Assembly (NCBI RefSeq): GCF_003205205.1
Contig: NZ_QJRL01000001.1
Coordinates: forward strand, 248,001-312,000
Origin: Pseudomonas sp. LB-090624
GTDB taxonomy: Bacteria > Pseudomonadota > Gammaproteobacteria > Pseudomonadales > Pseudomonadaceae
Length of the DNA stretch: 64,000 bases
Reading direction: 5' to 3'
Numbering within the stretch: the first letter of the stretch is position 1; each line of letters starts with the position of its first letter. Both the position numbers and the translations under genes were made by a program. Below are positions 44,081 through 53,651 of this stretch, piece after piece. The notes beneath the pieces were generated by a model, which was given only the letters and a program-made list of their open reading frames with translations, did no database searches and was not told the origin of the DNA.

Positions 44081-45032
44081 TGCGCGCCACCAGCGTGGCG
44101 CGGCGTGGGGCCGGCAGGCCTTCGACAGTCTTGCTGTGGTCGAACGGGTCGAGGAAATCGCCAAGCGACTGATAGCGCATCCATTCGGTGCTGCGCTGCT
44201 CCTCGACGGTGGTCACGCTTACGTCGACGCAACGTACATCGCTGAAGCCGGCCCGGCGCAACCAGCGCTCAAGCGCGGGCACTGACGGCAAGTACCAGAC
44301 GTTGCGCATCTGGGCGTAGCGGTCTTCAGGCACCAGTACCTGGTTCTCGTCACCCTCGATCACCAGCGTTTCCAGTACCAGTTCACCGCCTTTGACCAGG
44401 CAGTCCTTGAGCGCCAGCAAGTGCTCGATAGGTGAGCGTCGGTGATAGAACACGCCCATCGAAAATACCGTGTCGAAACCTTCCAGGTTGGCCGGCAGCT
44501 CTTCCAGAGCGAACGGCAGATGCCAGGCGGGAAGTTCCGGCAGGTACTGCTGTACGGCCTGGAACTGGCAGAAGAACAGCCAGTTGGGGTCGACGCCAAT
44601 CACCATGTCGGCGCCGGCACCGAGCATGCGCCACTGGTAGTAGCCGTTGCCACAGCCCACATCGAGCACGCGCTTGCCCTGAAGGTTCAGGTGAGGGCCG
44701 ACCCGGGACCATTTCCAGTCCGAGCGCCATTCGGTATCGACGTGCACACCAAACAGGTCGAACGGCCCTTTGCGCCATGGCGACAGGCCCATCAATGCCT
44801 GGCGCATTTGTGCGCGGCTGCTGTCGTCGCAGTCGCAGTCCAGGCGTAATCCGTTGACCAGGTCGATTTCGCTGGGTTTCAAGGCGGGCAGGGCATCGAG
44901 TGCGCCGCGCCAACGGTCGAGGTCACCGTGGCCCTTTTCCAGCTTGGCGTCCAGTTGTGCTTGCAGGCCTTGCGACCAGGAAGCCAGGGGCGTGCCCGCC
45001 AGGCGGCGGACGAGAGGGGACAGATCGATCAT
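44076..45032 (-). CDS. cmoB: tRNA U34 carboxymethyltransferase CmoB
   Basis: Protein of 318 residues that transfers the carboxymethyl group of carboxy-SAM to 5-hydroxyuridine 34 in tRNA, giving cmo5U. The SAM-type motif is [19 protein letters not shown]. The family blocks [20 protein letters not shown] and [15 protein letters not shown] are present. It overlaps cmoA by 4 bp. Confidence 0.95.
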   Translation of the reverse strand: MIDLSPLVRRLAGTPLASWSQGLQAQLDAKLEKGHGDLDRWRGALDALPALKPSEIDLVNGLRLDCDCDDSSRAQMRQALMGLSPWRKGPFDLFGVHVDTEWRSDWKWSRVGPHLNLQGKRVLDVGCGNGYYQWRMLGAGADMVIGVDPNWLFFCQFQAVQQYLPELPAWHLPFALEELPANLEGFDTVFSMGVFYHRRSPIEHLLALKDCLVKGGELVLETLVIEGDENQVLVPEDRYAQMRNVWYLPSVPALERWLRRAGFSDVRCVDVSVTTVEEQRSTEWMRYQSLGDFLDPFDHSKTVEGLPAPRRATLVARK

Positions 45033-45772
45033 GGCAGGGCTATCAACGAGGCAAAGTTAAGGCATTGGAACCAAGGCACCACCTTCGAGAAACCGGCGGC
45101 ACGCAGGCGCTCCTGGTGGGCTTCGAGGGTGTCGGGGCGCATCACGTTTTCAATGGCGCTGCGCTTCTGGGCGATTTCCAGTTCGCTGTAGCCATTGGCC
45201 CGCTTGAAGTCCAGGTGCAGTTCATTCAGCAGGTCCTGCTCCTGTTCATCGGCAAAGCGCAGCTTCTCCGAGAGGATCAGCGCGCCGCCAGGCAGCAGCG
45301 CCTGGCGGATGCGGCCCAGTAACGCCAGGCGCTGGTCGGGGGCGATGAACTGCAGGGTGAAGTTCATCGCCACTACCGAGGCGGGCTCGAAGGGCAGGGC
45401 AAGGATATCCGCTTCCAGCACTTGCACCGGCAGCAGCTCCTGGAACATCGAGTCCTGAGCGGTGAGGTACTGGCGGCAGCGCTCGACCATGGCGGCGGAA
45501 TTGTCCACCGCAATCACCCGGCAGCCGTCGCTGCGCACATGGCGACGTAGCGACTGGGTGACAGCGCCCAGCGATGCGCCCAGGTCGTACAGCGCAGTAT
45601 CCGGCTGGGCGAAGCGCGCGGCCAGCACACCGAGGTTTTCGACGATGGTGGGGTAACCGGGCACCGAGCGCTTGATCATGTCCGGAAACACGCGCACCAC
45701 GTCCTCGTTGAAGACGAAGTCAGGCACCTGCTCCAAGGGTTGGGAGAAAAGGCGGTCTGGTTGTTTGCTCAC
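45029..45772 (-). CDS. cmoA: Carboxy-S-adenosyl-L-methionine synthase CmoA
   Basis: Protein of 247 residues that makes carboxy-SAM from SAM and prephenate for CmoB. Motif I is [16 protein letters not shown], with [18 protein letters not shown] and [13 protein letters not shown] following. I chose GTG 45772 (encoding MSKQPDRLF in the mature count). The open frame continues to 45886 but is not protein-like there. Together with CmoB it widens wobble decoding. Confidence 0.94.
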   Translation of the reverse strand: MSKQPDRLFSQPLEQVPDFVFNEDVVRVFPDMIKRSVPGYPTIVENLGVLAARFAQPDTALYDLGASLGAVTQSLRRHVRSDGCRVIAVDNSAAMVERCRQYLTAQDSMFQELLPVQVLEADILALPFEPASVVAMNFTLQFIAPDQRLALLGRIRQALLPGGALILSEKLRFADEQEQDLLNELHLDFKRANGYSELEIAQKRSAIENVMRPDTLEAHQERLRAAGFSKVVPWFQCLNFASLIALP

Positions 45773-45972
45773 GGTGGGCTCGATACAGGGTGAAACGGGA
45801 GCGCATTTTATCCAATGGCTGCGCATCTTGCCATGGCAATGCTTCAGGGTCGGAGCATTCATGCGGGTGGCAGTGAACTTTCCCACACTGTTTAGTTATT
45901 CGAGCCACTGTATTGAGTGGCGTGCGGGTGGAAACTTCAGTGGCCTCTAATCTATTGAGTTCATAGGTGATT
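45773..45972. promoter_or_regulatory. cmoA–toxin intergenic region
   Basis: A 200-bp region between divergent cmoA and the toxin operon; both promoters should lie here. It becomes AT-richer towards the toxin gene (CTAATCTATTGAGTTCATAGGTG). No confident promoter hexamers and no good Shine-Dalgarno were found before the toxin start. Confidence 0.4.
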
Positions 45973-47163
45973 ATGAATACCGCCACAGGGCAGGAAGAAC
46001 TGCCGGTAGAAGAACTGGACCTGGTGTCCAAAGTCAAAGTGTTGCCCGAACGCTATTTCTCATTCATTGAAAGTCGGCTGGGCGGAAGTCAGCAAGTTGG
46101 CGCTTTACTGACGCCTGAAAATTTGAAAGTTATCAAGCGCTACGTCAGTACTGTCCATCAGCTCCCGCGGACGCAGGTGGAGATAGAGAGGGAGGCTAAT
46201 TACGCCGCCTTGGGTATCGAGGCGTCGATGGTCAATGACCTTTATGTCGCGCTGCATCGGCATGCCAATGAATGGGACAAACTGGAACGCAGCATAAAGC
46301 AGTTGGGGCCAGAAGTTGAACTGTTCGCCGAAAGCCTGGTACAGCGTGGCGGTAGCCTGTTGGAGAACCTTGAAAGCAGCGAAGTTTTCATGGCGATCAG
46401 GAAACGCAAGGCCGAGCAGGGCGACGATGTTTACACCGCGCAGCTGAGCGAAGAGGAGCAAGCGCAAATCGCCAATGTACTGACCCGGGGCATTTCCGAG
46501 CTGGTCAGGGAAATTGAAGACACCCAGCGGCGGATCGATGCCGTCGATGCCCGCGCGAACTGGTTCAACAGTGAAATCAAGCGGGAGCTCAAACCGCGTA
46601 TGGGGCGCTTGTTGAAGCACTTCGACGAGAAAGTTTCCCCGGAGAAAACACTGCTCAAGCGCAGGCAACTCGATGCGTGGGACGAGCAGATCGATGAGCT
46701 GAAATCCGAGTACGATGCCAATGTAGGTTACGCGTTCACCGGTATCCTGCTCGGGCCGATTGGCCTGGTGATAACCGGTGGCGTGTTCGGTACCAAGGCA
46801 GAAGAAATCAGGGCCAGCAAGAATGCGCTCATTGAGCAACGCGAAGAATTGGCGCGTGAGTTGGGCAACCTCGAGCCGGTCCTGAAAGATGTCGAGCGTG
46901 TTTCGACCTTGATCAGAGACTTGCAATTCAGGTGCAAGGACCTGTCGGCGGCCACTAAACGGTTGGCGGATGTGTGGTTGTTTCTCGCTTCGTATGCCCA
47001 TAACTCTGTCAGTGAGGCCAAAGAGCTGAGCACGATATCCCAGCTTGAGTCCTTCGTGCATGACTTCTCGGAAGTTATCAAGCCGTGGACAAAGATAGGC
47101 AGTATTTGCCATGTACTGTCCGAGTTGTTCAATGAGTTGGTTGAAGAGTACGAGGAAGCCTGA
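45973..47163 (+). CDS. Alpha-xenorhabdolysin family binary toxin, A subunit (XaxA/YaxA-like)
   Basis: Protein of 396 residues, almost entirely helical, with no signal peptide. Long heptad-rich segments (about 155-250 and 277-330) flank one hydrophobic hairpin, VGYAFTGILLGPIGLVITGG, at about residues 251-273. This layout is that of the ClyA-type alpha-pore-forming toxins, specifically XaxA/YaxA, whose A subunit contacts the membrane and recruits the B subunit. The second gene starts 1 bp after its stop, as in xaxAB and yaxAB. Base composition appears less GC-rich than the flanking genes, suggesting acquisition. Start: ATG 45973 (MNTATG) was chosen; GTG 45967, two codons earlier, is equally open and neither has a strong RBS. 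The family call is from pattern memory, not a search. Confidence 0.75.
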   Translation: MNTATGQEELPVEELDLVSKVKVLPERYFSFIESRLGGSQQVGALLTPENLKVIKRYVSTVHQLPRTQVEIEREANYAALGIEASMVNDLYVALHRHANEWDKLERSIKQLGPEVELFAESLVQRGGSLLENLESSEVFMAIRKRKAEQGDDVYTAQLSEEEQAQIANVLTRGISELVREIEDTQRRIDAVDARANWFNSEIKRELKPRMGRLLKHFDEKVSPEKTLLKRRQLDAWDEQIDELKSEYDANVGYAFTGILLGPIGLVITGGVFGTKAEEIRASKNALIEQREELARELGNLEPVLKDVERVSTLIRDLQFRCKDLSAATKRLADVWLFLASYAHNSVSEAKELSTISQLESFVHDFSEVIKPWTKIGSICHVLSELFNELVEEYEEA

Positions 47164-47164
47164 T

Positions 47165-48100
47165 ATGGATGTTGCCAAGACTGAAACCGTCATGCCCGAT
47201 TTTTTACACATGCAAAACGTGCAGGAACGCATGTTCGAGCTCATGGAAGATTGGGAGATGAAAGTGCTTCCCGCAGCGCGCGAGCAGTTGGTTGAACTGC
47301 GCGCGCTGTTGCTGGTCGTCGAACGCGCGTTCAAGGAGAGCCTGATAGGCGGCATCGTGTTGCTGGACGAGCGGGATTTCATCCCGGGGAACGGGGGCAT
47401 CGGTACGCACCACAGGCTTGCCAGTTTACTGGAGCGCTTGGGCCAGCATCATGCGCGGCTGGCAAATAAAAACCTGCGGCTGGAGCTGTTCTCGCTGTCG
47501 GCCATTGTCGACGCATTGGCGGCCGCGGAAGCACGAACGGATGTTCTTCAAGAACAGGCGGTCGCTTTCGATCAACGGTTGGCGACGTTGCGTCAACAGC
47601 GGGCAGATATCATCCAGGCTATCGAATTGTTCGAGAAACCTTCGATTGCCAGCGCACTGAAGGGCCTCATCCCGAGTGACGACGAAATCGATCAGATCAC
47701 AGGGTTGATCACCGACCCGAAACTTGACGCTGGCTTGCTCAAGGTTGTGACGCAGAAGCTCGCCAGTCACGCAGATGCGCTGGAGGGCGCCAAGACATTC
47801 AGCGACCTGGGCAAGGCCCGTGTCCGGCTCGATGCCAGAATCGATGAAGCATTGGGTGACCAGAGGCAGGCGCAGCGAGCCTTGCAAGCGGCGCGGAATG
47901 AACAGGAGGCAGTAAGCGCTTTGGCTGGTCTTGTGCCACTCAAGAATGAGTGGCTATACGAGCTTCGCAAGGTTGAACTGGAGTGGCTGGCTCAGGCCGC
48001 GCCACTCAGTGCGACGATGGACCTGGACGCTGCTACGGTTGCATTGAGGAGCCTGTGCGAATACCTGATGGTGGTACAGCTGAGGTATGACCGCATCTGA
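47165..48100 (+). CDS. Alpha-xenorhabdolysin family binary toxin, B subunit (XaxB/YaxB-like)
   Basis: Protein of 311 residues, helical, no signal peptide. Coiled-coil stretches surround a mid-protein amphipathic segment (IIQAIELFEKPSIASALKGL, then IPSDDEIDQITGLI, residues about 149-182), placed like the membrane-inserting head of XaxB/YaxB. A hydrophobic patch ESLIGGIVLLDERDF lies near residue 58. In the known systems subunit B forms the pore together with A. I chose ATG 47165, one base after the A-subunit stop; the frame start at 47111 lies inside the A gene. It ends 6 bp before the convergent icp gene, with no terminator visible. Confidence 0.72.
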   Translation: MDVAKTETVMPDFLHMQNVQERMFELMEDWEMKVLPAAREQLVELRALLLVVERAFKESLIGGIVLLDERDFIPGNGGIGTHHRLASLLERLGQHHARLANKNLRLELFSLSAIVDALAAAEARTDVLQEQAVAFDQRLATLRQQRADIIQAIELFEKPSIASALKGLIPSDDEIDQITGLITDPKLDAGLLKVVTQKLASHADALEGAKTFSDLGKARVRLDARIDEALGDQRQAQRALQAARNEQEAVSALAGLVPLKNEWLYELRKVELEWLAQAAPLSATMDLDAATVALRSLCEYLMVVQLRYDRI

Positions 48101-48106
48101 TCCTGC

Positions 48107-48499
48107 TCAACGGACGACAACCTTGCAATCGAAGGTTTGCACCGGGGCAACGTCTGCGGCCCATGGCTGCTGGTAGACCAGCACCAGTTGCGCATCCCCG
48201 GTGCCGTTGGCCAGGAAGCGCCAGGTGGAAACACCGGCACTGCCGACCACGTCTTCATCCTCGGGTGCGCTGTATACCTCCGGGCCGAGGCTGCGGAGTA
48301 CGCTCGATGCGGGATTTTCTACACGCCAGCGATAGCCGGTTGACGGGTTGCTGGGCAAGCTCAGGGTCAGTGCCTGGCCGACTTGCAGGCGCGTGGGGCA
48401 TTCACTTTCGGCGTCCAGTTCGACGGGCTGCGTCGGCTGTTGGGCGCAGGCAGAAAGCAGAACGAAGCTCAGGGGAACGAGCAGACGGGCGGTGGTCAT
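48107..48499 (-). CDS. icp: Chagasin/I42-type cysteine peptidase inhibitor lipoprotein
   Basis: Protein of 130 residues. The lipoprotein signal is PLSFVLLSACAQQ (lipobox LLSAC). The inhibitor loops are recognisable: NPSTGYRW (the family hallmark), GSAGVSTWRF, and a final QQPW-type loop (VLVYQQPWAADVAP). I42 inhibitors block papain-like cysteine proteases. It lies beside the Lon-like gene, the order also known in P. aeruginosa. I took ATG 48499 rather than the frame start at 48619, because the signal peptide starts there. Confidence 0.87.
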   Translation of the reverse strand: MTTARLLVPLSFVLLSACAQQPTQPVELDAESECPTRLQVGQALTLSLPSNPSTGYRWRVENPASSVLRSLGPEVYSAPEDEDVVGSAGVSTWRFLANGTGDAQLVLVYQQPWAADVAPVQTFDCKVVVR

Positions 48500-48633
48500 G
48501 TTGGCTCCAGAGGCTGGCGATGCCCTCAGGATAACCGATGTTCGGTGCACAGTGCGCCTGACGCGGTCAGTGCAGCAGCGGCCATGTGTCGTGAAAGGAC
48601 CGCAACGCCGCTCCTGCACCGATTGCGTCAGCC

Positions 48634-51051
48634 TCAGAACAGGACTTTCGCCACGTCAGCAAAGCGTTTGGCGAAGTGCACCGTCATGCCCTCACGCAGA
48701 TACTCCGGCAATTCTTCGAAGTCACCACGGTTAGGCTCCGGCAAGATCAGTTCGAAGATCTTCTGCCGCCGAGCTGCAATGACCTTCTCGCGCACACCGC
48801 CAATCGGCAGCACCTGGCCAGTGAGGGTCAGCTCGCCAGTCATGGCCACGCCTTTTTTCGGTGCCTGGTCGCGGGCCAGCGACAGCAGGGCGCTGGCCAT
48901 GGTGATGCCCGCGCTAGGACCATCCTTGGGCGTCGCCCCTTCGGGGACGTGCAGGTGAATGAACGCTTCGTTGAAGAAGCCCGGGTCGCCACCAAACTGC
49001 TTCAGATTGGAATTGACGTAACTGTAGGCAATCTCAGCCGACTCTTTCATCACATCCCCAAGTTTGCCGGTCAACTTGAAGCCACGGCTGAGGGTGTGGA
49101 TGCGGGTTGCCTCGATCGGCAGCGTGGCGCCGCCCATGCTGGTCCAGGCCAGGCCGGTGATCACGCCTTTGCCAGCCAGCACCTGCTCGCTACGGAACAC
49201 CGGCATGCCGAGTGCGGCCTCCAGGTCCTTGGGGCCGATCTTCAGCTTCGCTTGCGGGTCTTCCAGCAGCTTGACCACCGCCTTGCGGACCAGTTTGCCC
49301 AGTTGTTTTTCCAGCTGACGGACGCCGGCCTCGCGGGCATACCCTTCAATTACCAGGCGCAGGGCGCTGTCGCTGATGCTTAGGCTGGTCTTGGCCACAC
49401 CGGCCTTTTCCAGCTGCTTGGGCCACAGGTGGCGTTTGGCGATGGCCAGTTTCTCTTCGGTGATGTAGCCAGACAGGCGAATCACTTCCATGCGGTCGAG
49501 CAACGGCCCGGGGATGGAGTCCAGGGTGTTGGCGGTGCACACGAACAGCACCTTGGACAGGTCGAGCCGCAGGTCGAGGTAATGGTCGAGGAAGTCGATG
49601 TTCTGCTCCGGGTCGAGGGTTTCCAGCAGCGCCGACGCAGGGTCACCCTGGTAGCTCTGGCCCATCTTGTCGATTTCATCGAGCATGATCACCGGGTTCA
49701 TCACTTCGACGTCCTTGAGGGCCTGGACCAGCTTGCCAGGCTGTGCGCCGATGTAGGTGCGGCGGTGGCCTTTGATTTCGGCCTCGTCGCGCATGCCGCC
49801 AACGCTGAAGCGGTAGAACGGCCGGCCGAGCGACTCGGCGATCGACTTGCCGATACTGGTCTTGCCCACCCCGGGCGGGCCTACCAGCAGCACGATCGAG
49901 CCGCTGATCTCACCCTTCCAGGCGCCCACCGCGAGGAATTCCAGGATGCGTTCCTTGATGTCATCGAGACCAGCGTGGTACTGGTCGAGCACTTTGCGCG
50001 CGTGCTTGAGGTCTAGCTTGTCCTTGCCGTACACGCCCCACGGCAGTGCGGTGGCCCATTCGAGGTAGTTGCGGGTGACGGCGTATTCGGGTGAGCCGGT
50101 TTCGAGGATGGCCAATTTGCCCATCTCTTCATCGATACGTTTGCGCGCCTGGGGCGGCAGAGTCTTGCCTTCGAGGCGCTGCTGGAACTGTTCAAGGTCG
50201 GCGCTGCGGTCGTCCTTGGTCAGGCCCAGCTCCTGCTGGATCACCTTGAGCTGTTCCTTGAGGAAGAACTCACGCTGGTGCTCGCCGATCTGCCGGTTCA
50301 CCTCGGCCGAGATTTCGTTCTGCAGGCGCGCAACTTCCACCTCTTTGCGCAACATCGGCAGAACCTTTTCCATGCGCTTGAGCATGGGCACGCAGTCGAG
50401 CACTTCCTGCAACTGGTTGCCGGTGGCCGAAGTGAGCGCGGCGGCGAAATCGGTGAGCGGCGACGGGTCGTTGGGGCTGAAGCGGTTGAGGTAGTTTTTC
50501 AGTTCTTCACTGTACAGCGGGTTGAGTGGCAGCAGCTCCTTGATCGCATTGATCAGGGCCATGCCGTAGGCCTTGACCTCGTCGGTCGGTTCGGCGGGCT
50601 GGCGCGGGTACTCGACTTCGACCAGATAGGGGGGGCGATGGTGCTTGAGCCAGGTGCGAATACGGACCCGGGTCAGCCCCTGGGCGACGAACTGCAGCTT
50701 GCCATTTTCTCGGCTGGCGTGGTGCACCTTGACCAGAGTGCCGTACTGCGGCAGTGCCGCGGTGTCGAAGTGGCGGTGGTCTTCTGGCGGGGTGTCCATG
50801 AAGAACAGTGCCAGGCAGTGGTCGGGGGACTTGGCCACCAAGTCGAGGGTTTCGGCCCAGGGTTCTTCGTTGACGATGACCGGCAGCACCTGGGCCGGGA
50901 AGAATGGGCGGTTGTGGATCGGGATCACGTAGACCTTGTCCGGCAGCTGCTGGCCGGGCAGGGCGAGGGCGTGGCCGGGTTCGGCCGGGGTGGTGTGTTC
51001 GACTTCGCTGTGTTCGTCGGGGTGTTCCGGGAAATCCTGCTGGTTGCTCAT
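48634..51051 (-). CDS. asrA: Lon-type ATP-dependent protease (AsrA-like)
   Basis: LonA-family protease of 805 residues. The N-terminal substrate domain begins VYVIPIHNRPFFPAQVLPVI. Walker A is GPPGVGKTS and Walker B VIMLDEIDKM. The protease domain has the catalytic Ser in PKDGPSAGITMA and Lys in GGVREKVIAARR. The icp neighbour and linkage to the algU-lepA-rnc block correspond to the P. aeruginosa AsrA locus, so it is probably the second, stress-linked Lon-like protease rather than the main Lon beside clpX. That assignment is inferred from synteny. Confidence 0.88.
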   Translation of the reverse strand: MSNQQDFPEHPDEHSEVEHTTPAEPGHALALPGQQLPDKVYVIPIHNRPFFPAQVLPVIVNEEPWAETLDLVAKSPDHCLALFFMDTPPEDHRHFDTAALPQYGTLVKVHHASRENGKLQFVAQGLTRVRIRTWLKHHRPPYLVEVEYPRQPAEPTDEVKAYGMALINAIKELLPLNPLYSEELKNYLNRFSPNDPSPLTDFAAALTSATGNQLQEVLDCVPMLKRMEKVLPMLRKEVEVARLQNEISAEVNRQIGEHQREFFLKEQLKVIQQELGLTKDDRSADLEQFQQRLEGKTLPPQARKRIDEEMGKLAILETGSPEYAVTRNYLEWATALPWGVYGKDKLDLKHARKVLDQYHAGLDDIKERILEFLAVGAWKGEISGSIVLLVGPPGVGKTSIGKSIAESLGRPFYRFSVGGMRDEAEIKGHRRTYIGAQPGKLVQALKDVEVMNPVIMLDEIDKMGQSYQGDPASALLETLDPEQNIDFLDHYLDLRLDLSKVLFVCTANTLDSIPGPLLDRMEVIRLSGYITEEKLAIAKRHLWPKQLEKAGVAKTSLSISDSALRLVIEGYAREAGVRQLEKQLGKLVRKAVVKLLEDPQAKLKIGPKDLEAALGMPVFRSEQVLAGKGVITGLAWTSMGGATLPIEATRIHTLSRGFKLTGKLGDVMKESAEIAYSYVNSNLKQFGGDPGFFNEAFIHLHVPEGATPKDGPSAGITMASALLSLARDQAPKKGVAMTGELTLTGQVLPIGGVREKVIAARRQKIFELILPEPNRGDFEELPEYLREGMTVHFAKRFADVAKVLF

Positions 51052-51183
51052 GGGGCACCTGCGTGAATGGCTATGGTGCTTAGATGGGGCGGTGGGGAAT
51101 GGGTTTCAATGGTAGACGAACGGAGCAGGGGAGGGTTTCATCTTGGATCGCCTGCACCGGCCGTTAGGCCGGTACAGGGGAAT

Positions 51184-51203
51184 GAGCCCTGCAAGCAGGG
51201 CTC
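51184..51203. terminator. Hairpin downstream of gcd
   Basis: GAGCCCTG-CAAG-CAGGGCTC, a perfect 8-bp stem 7 bp after the gcd stop on the minus strand. There is no strong T-run, so it is either a weak terminator or an mRNA-end stabiliser. Confidence 0.55.
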
Positions 51204-51209
51204 GGCAAC

Positions 51210-53621
51210 TTACTCAGCCAATTTGTAAGCGATGATGTAGTCGCCCATTTTGGTGCCCAGCGAGCCGTGGCCGCCGGCGGTCACCAGCACATACTGCTTG
51301 CCATCCTTGCCGGTGTAGGTCATCGGCGTGGCCTGGCCACCTGCTGGCAGGCGAGCACTCCACAATTCCTTGCCGTTGTTCACGTCATAGGCGCGCAGGT
51401 ACTGGTCGAGGGTACCGCTGAGGAAGCCGACGCCACCGGCAGTGACGATCGAGCCGCCCATGCTCGGCACGCCCACCGGCAGGCCGATCGGCACCGGGGT
51501 GCTGTCGCGGGTGGTGCCGTTCTTGTGCTTCCACACCACTTTGTTGGTGAACAGGTCGATGGCGGCGACGTAGCCCCAGGCCGGGGCCTGGCACGGTACG
51601 CCCAGGGGCGACATGAACGGGTGCATGGTCACTGCGTATGGGGCGCCGGTGTTGGGCTGCACGCCGCTGGTCTCGCTCTCGCGCTTGCTGCCTTCGGCAA
51701 CCTGCTCACGCGGGACCATCTTCGATACGAAGGCCATGTAGTTCGGCGAGGTGAACAGCAGCTGGCGCACTGGGTCGACCGACACGCTGCCCCAGTTGAA
51801 CACTCCGACGTTGCCCGGGTAGACCAGCGAGCCCTGCTCGGACGGTGGGGTGTATTGGCCTTCGTAGCGCAGCTCGCGGAACTGGATGCGGCACAGCATT
51901 TGGTCGAACGGCGTGGCGCCCCACATGGCCTGTTCGGTCAGCTCCGGGCCAAGCAGGTTCAGGTCGGAACGGGCCTGGGTCGGCGAGGTGTGGTCGCCCT
52001 TCACCGCGCCTTGCGGGGTGGGGATTTCACGGATCGGCACGATTGGCGTGCCGTCGCGGCGGTCGAGCACGTACAGGCTGCCTTGCTTGGTCGGCACGAT
52101 GATTGCCGGTTTGACGCCATCGTTGGTCTTGAGGTGCACCAAGGTCGGCTGGCTGCCGACGTCCATGTCCCACAGGTCGTGGTGAGTGAACTGGTAGTTC
52201 CAGCGGGCCTTGCCGGTCGCAAGATCCAGGGCCACCACGCCGGCGCTGTACTTCTCGGCGCCCGGGGTGCGATCGGCGCCCCACTGGTCCGGGGTCTGGT
52301 TGCCCAATGGCAGGTAGATCATGCCAAGGTCTTCATCGACGCTGGCGATCGACCACATGTTGGCCGAGTTGCGGCTGTACTGCTTGCCGGCGGCCAATGG
52401 CTTGGTGTCTTCCGGGTTGTTGCTGTCCCAGTTCCACACCAGGTGGCCATCGTGCACATCGTAGGCGCGGATCACCCCGGACGGCTCGTTGGTCGACTCG
52501 TTGTCGGTGACATGGCCACCGATGATCACCAGGTCACGGGTGATTGCGGCAGGCGAGGTGGAGTAGTAGCCGCCGGCCGTGAACGGGCCGATGCCGGTGG
52601 TCAGGTCGATGACACCCTGGTTGGCGAAGCCATCGCAGACCTTGCCGTTGTCGGCGTTGATGGCGATCAGCCGGGCATCTGCGGTTGGCAGGTAAAGGCG
52701 GCGTGGGCAGGCCTGGGCTACGGCCTGGCCTGCGTCGGTGATTTTCGGCGCTGGGCTGCCGTCGCGGCTGACGTAGCGGTTTTCGTCATAATACGAAACG
52801 CCGCGGCAAGTCATGTGGGCAAAGCCCTTGAAGGTGCCGGTCGGGCTCTTTACCTGCGGGTCGTAGCGCCAGATTTCCGCGCCGGTGTCCGGGTCCAGGG
52901 CCAGCAGGCGGCTGTGCGCGGTGCAGGCGTAGAGCATGCCATTGACCTTCAGCGGGGTGTTCTGGTTGGTCAGCTCCACCGGGTCGTTCTCAGTCGGCAG
53001 GTCACCGGTGCGGATGCGCCAGGCTTCTTCCAGGCGGTAAGCATTCTGCGGGGTGATCTGGCGCAGCGGCGAGTAGCGGTCGCCGTGTTCGGTACGGCCA
53101 TAGGCCTGCCATTCACCGTCAGGCATCGACGGGGCGGCGCTGGCCATTTCGCTGCTGTCCCGGCCCAGTTCGCCGAACACCTCGCCGGGGTGGGTGAACT
53201 GGCTGCCCAGGGCGCAGGCGCCCGAAGCGACCACGGCAACGCCGAGCAGGGCGGTGTTGACCTTGCTGGCCGGACCGATCAGCGGGCGACGTGCCCACGG
53301 CAGCAGCAACACCACGCCGATGGCGAACCACAGCGCCAGACGCGGTACCAGTTGCCACCAGTCCAAGCCGACTTCAAGCAGGGCCCACACGGTGCTGCCC
53401 AGCAACACCAGGCCGTACAGGCCCAGTGCGATGCGGCGCTGGGCCAGCAGCAGGGCACCCGACAGGGCAAAGCCGATACCGGCGATCAGGTAGTAAAGCG
53501 ATCCGCCCACCTGGCTCAGCTTGATGCCGCCGGCCAGCAGGGCCAGGCCCATCAGTAACAGCAGCACGCCGATCAGGCGCGGTAGCCAGCGGCTTCCATG
53601 GTTGGCACCTTCAGTGCTCAT
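51210..53621 (-). CDS. gcd: PQQ-dependent membrane-bound glucose dehydrogenase
   Basis: Enzyme of 803 residues that oxidises glucose to gluconate in the periplasm and passes electrons to ubiquinone. Five N-terminal helices occupy about residues 10-145 (for example LLLLMGLALLAGGI and LALWFAIGVVLLLPWA). The quinoprotein beta-propeller follows, with PQQ-binding repeats such as DLATGKARWNYQFTHHDLWDMD. The C-terminus is GHGSLGTKMGDYIIAYKL. It needs PQQ made elsewhere, as no pqq gene is in the window. oprB is 30 bp upstream in the same direction, forming an uptake and oxidation pair. Confidence 0.96.
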   Translation of the reverse strand: MSTEGANHGSRWLPRLIGVLLLLMGLALLAGGIKLSQVGGSLYYLIAGIGFALSGALLLAQRRIALGLYGLVLLGSTVWALLEVGLDWWQLVPRLALWFAIGVVLLLPWARRPLIGPASKVNTALLGVAVVASGACALGSQFTHPGEVFGELGRDSSEMASAAPSMPDGEWQAYGRTEHGDRYSPLRQITPQNAYRLEEAWRIRTGDLPTENDPVELTNQNTPLKVNGMLYACTAHSRLLALDPDTGAEIWRYDPQVKSPTGTFKGFAHMTCRGVSYYDENRYVSRDGSPAPKITDAGQAVAQACPRRLYLPTADARLIAINADNGKVCDGFANQGVIDLTTGIGPFTAGGYYSTSPAAITRDLVIIGGHVTDNESTNEPSGVIRAYDVHDGHLVWNWDSNNPEDTKPLAAGKQYSRNSANMWSIASVDEDLGMIYLPLGNQTPDQWGADRTPGAEKYSAGVVALDLATGKARWNYQFTHHDLWDMDVGSQPTLVHLKTNDGVKPAIIVPTKQGSLYVLDRRDGTPIVPIREIPTPQGAVKGDHTSPTQARSDLNLLGPELTEQAMWGATPFDQMLCRIQFRELRYEGQYTPPSEQGSLVYPGNVGVFNWGSVSVDPVRQLLFTSPNYMAFVSKMVPREQVAEGSKRESETSGVQPNTGAPYAVTMHPFMSPLGVPCQAPAWGYVAAIDLFTNKVVWKHKNGTTRDSTPVPIGLPVGVPSMGGSIVTAGGVGFLSGTLDQYLRAYDVNNGKELWSARLPAGGQATPMTYTGKDGKQYVLVTAGGHGSLGTKMGDYIIAYKLAE

Positions 53622-53651
53622 CGTAGGTTCTCCGTCAGGTCGATAAAGGGG

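Noticed and set aside
51267..53558. 763-codon open frame opposite gcd
   Set aside because: Exact antisense shadow of glucose dehydrogenase; no recognisable domain.
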